Origin: DAOTUB01 sp034437455 | Lineage (GTDB): Bacteria; Chloroflexota; Anaerolineae; B4-G1 | Direction of reading: 5' to 3' | Length of the DNA: 21,813 bases | NCBI GenBank assembly: GCA_034437455.1 | Contig: DAOTUB010000012.1 | Span: forward strand, 1 to 21,813 | Shown: positions 21,623 through 21,813 of the stretch, one piece after another | Layout: each line of letters opens with the position of its first letter | How positions within the stretch are numbered: the stretch's first letter is position 1 | The notes under the pieces: model-generated | Databases searched by the model: none | Told to the model about the DNA's origin: nothing | The model's input: only the letters and a program-made list of their open reading frames with translations | Program-made: the position numbers and the translations under genes

Positions 21623-21813
21623 GTAAGGATACGCGGCGTTTACATTACAACTCGATCACTGAGGATGACCTGGACAACACAGTCGGCTAGCAGGCTGTCG
21701 GAGAGAGAAAGGCTGCCCCTAAATCTCGACGTTTTCGAGGCAAAAATGGGGCATGAAGCCTCAATGTAGGCCAAAAAACTGCGCCTGAAGGGACGTTTCC
21801 TGCCAAAAACAAA
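21623..21813. other. Right-end intergenic sequence with nested inverted repeats
   Basis: No gene is visible. The arms 21714-21719 and 21748-21753 form a 6-bp inverted repeat enclosing a 5-bp hairpin (21725-21729 with 21735-21739). A second pairing, GAGGC with GCCTC (21737-21741 and 21757-21761), competes with it. This type of structure together with the word AGGCTGTCGG (21692-21701) suggests the end of an insertion element or a transcript end, but the window stops before it can be judged. Confidence 0.3.

Noticed and set aside
1..21813. CRISPR arrays, tRNA or rRNA genes
   Set aside because: No regularly spaced short repeats, tRNA T-loop patterns or rRNA-like sequence were seen on either strand.

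Overview
The window looks like a chromosomal segment of an environmental bacterium. The Chloroflexota (Anaerolineae-like) are my best guess, inferred from gene style: type Ibeta DAHP synthases, Thr/Ser-rich secreted lipoproteins, a toast-rack lipoprotein, and AlkP-superfamily enzymes with an LGYL-type C-terminus. No rRNA, tRNA or phylogenetic marker is present, so this is only a suggestion. The left third (about 1-6800) is visibly more AT-rich, with long intergenic gaps and secreted or accessory genes. From about 6800 onward the genes are GC-rich, tightly packed and mostly metabolic.

Layout. (1) 1-6812: a sulfatase-fold lipoprotein, a cytoplasmic AlkP-superfamily phosphohydrolase, a secreted protein built of four repeats behind a near-consensus promoter, a small Ig-like lipoprotein, and about 630 bases with no convincing gene. 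(2) 6813-9876: trpB-trpA-aroF, overlapping by 4 nt at each junction. (3) 10066-10778: a two-gene toxin-antitoxin cassette with its own promoter and a palindrome, in which the antitoxin is not recognised. (4) 10839-13770: a SAM-I riboswitch with terminator in front of a cystathionine gamma-synthase/sulfhydrylase and an aspartate kinase. (5) 13772-17189: aroH-pheA-aroF-tyrA, again with 4-nt overlaps. In front of it lie a promoter, a short leader ORF with a Phe/Tyr codon run, and mutually exclusive hairpins ending in a terminator. This fits a classical ribosome-mediated transcription attenuator for phenylalanine and tyrosine. (6) 17264-20665: ECF sigma factor, membrane anti-sigma factor, toast-rack lipoprotein and a bactofilin-like membrane protein, probably an envelope-stress module, closed by a strong bidirectional terminator. 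(7) 20684-21622, minus strand: a membrane-anchored polysaccharide deacetylase.

How the genes work together. Two paralogous DAHP synthases (about 80% identical by eye) each sit with a different branch of aromatic synthesis, one with tryptophan synthase and one with the Phe/Tyr enzymes. The Phe/Tyr operon appears to be controlled by leader-peptide attenuation, and the methionine/aspartate operon by SAM. Two genes (aroH and the toast-rack lipoprotein) share a structured repeat in their 5' region that shows compensatory base changes between copies and supplies the Shine-Dalgarno sequence of both. Several promoters lie so close to their start codons that leaderless or nearly leaderless transcripts are likely.

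The most interesting item is the attenuator at 13772-13970. Next are the SD-carrying structured repeat and the toxin gene paired with an unrecognised antitoxin.
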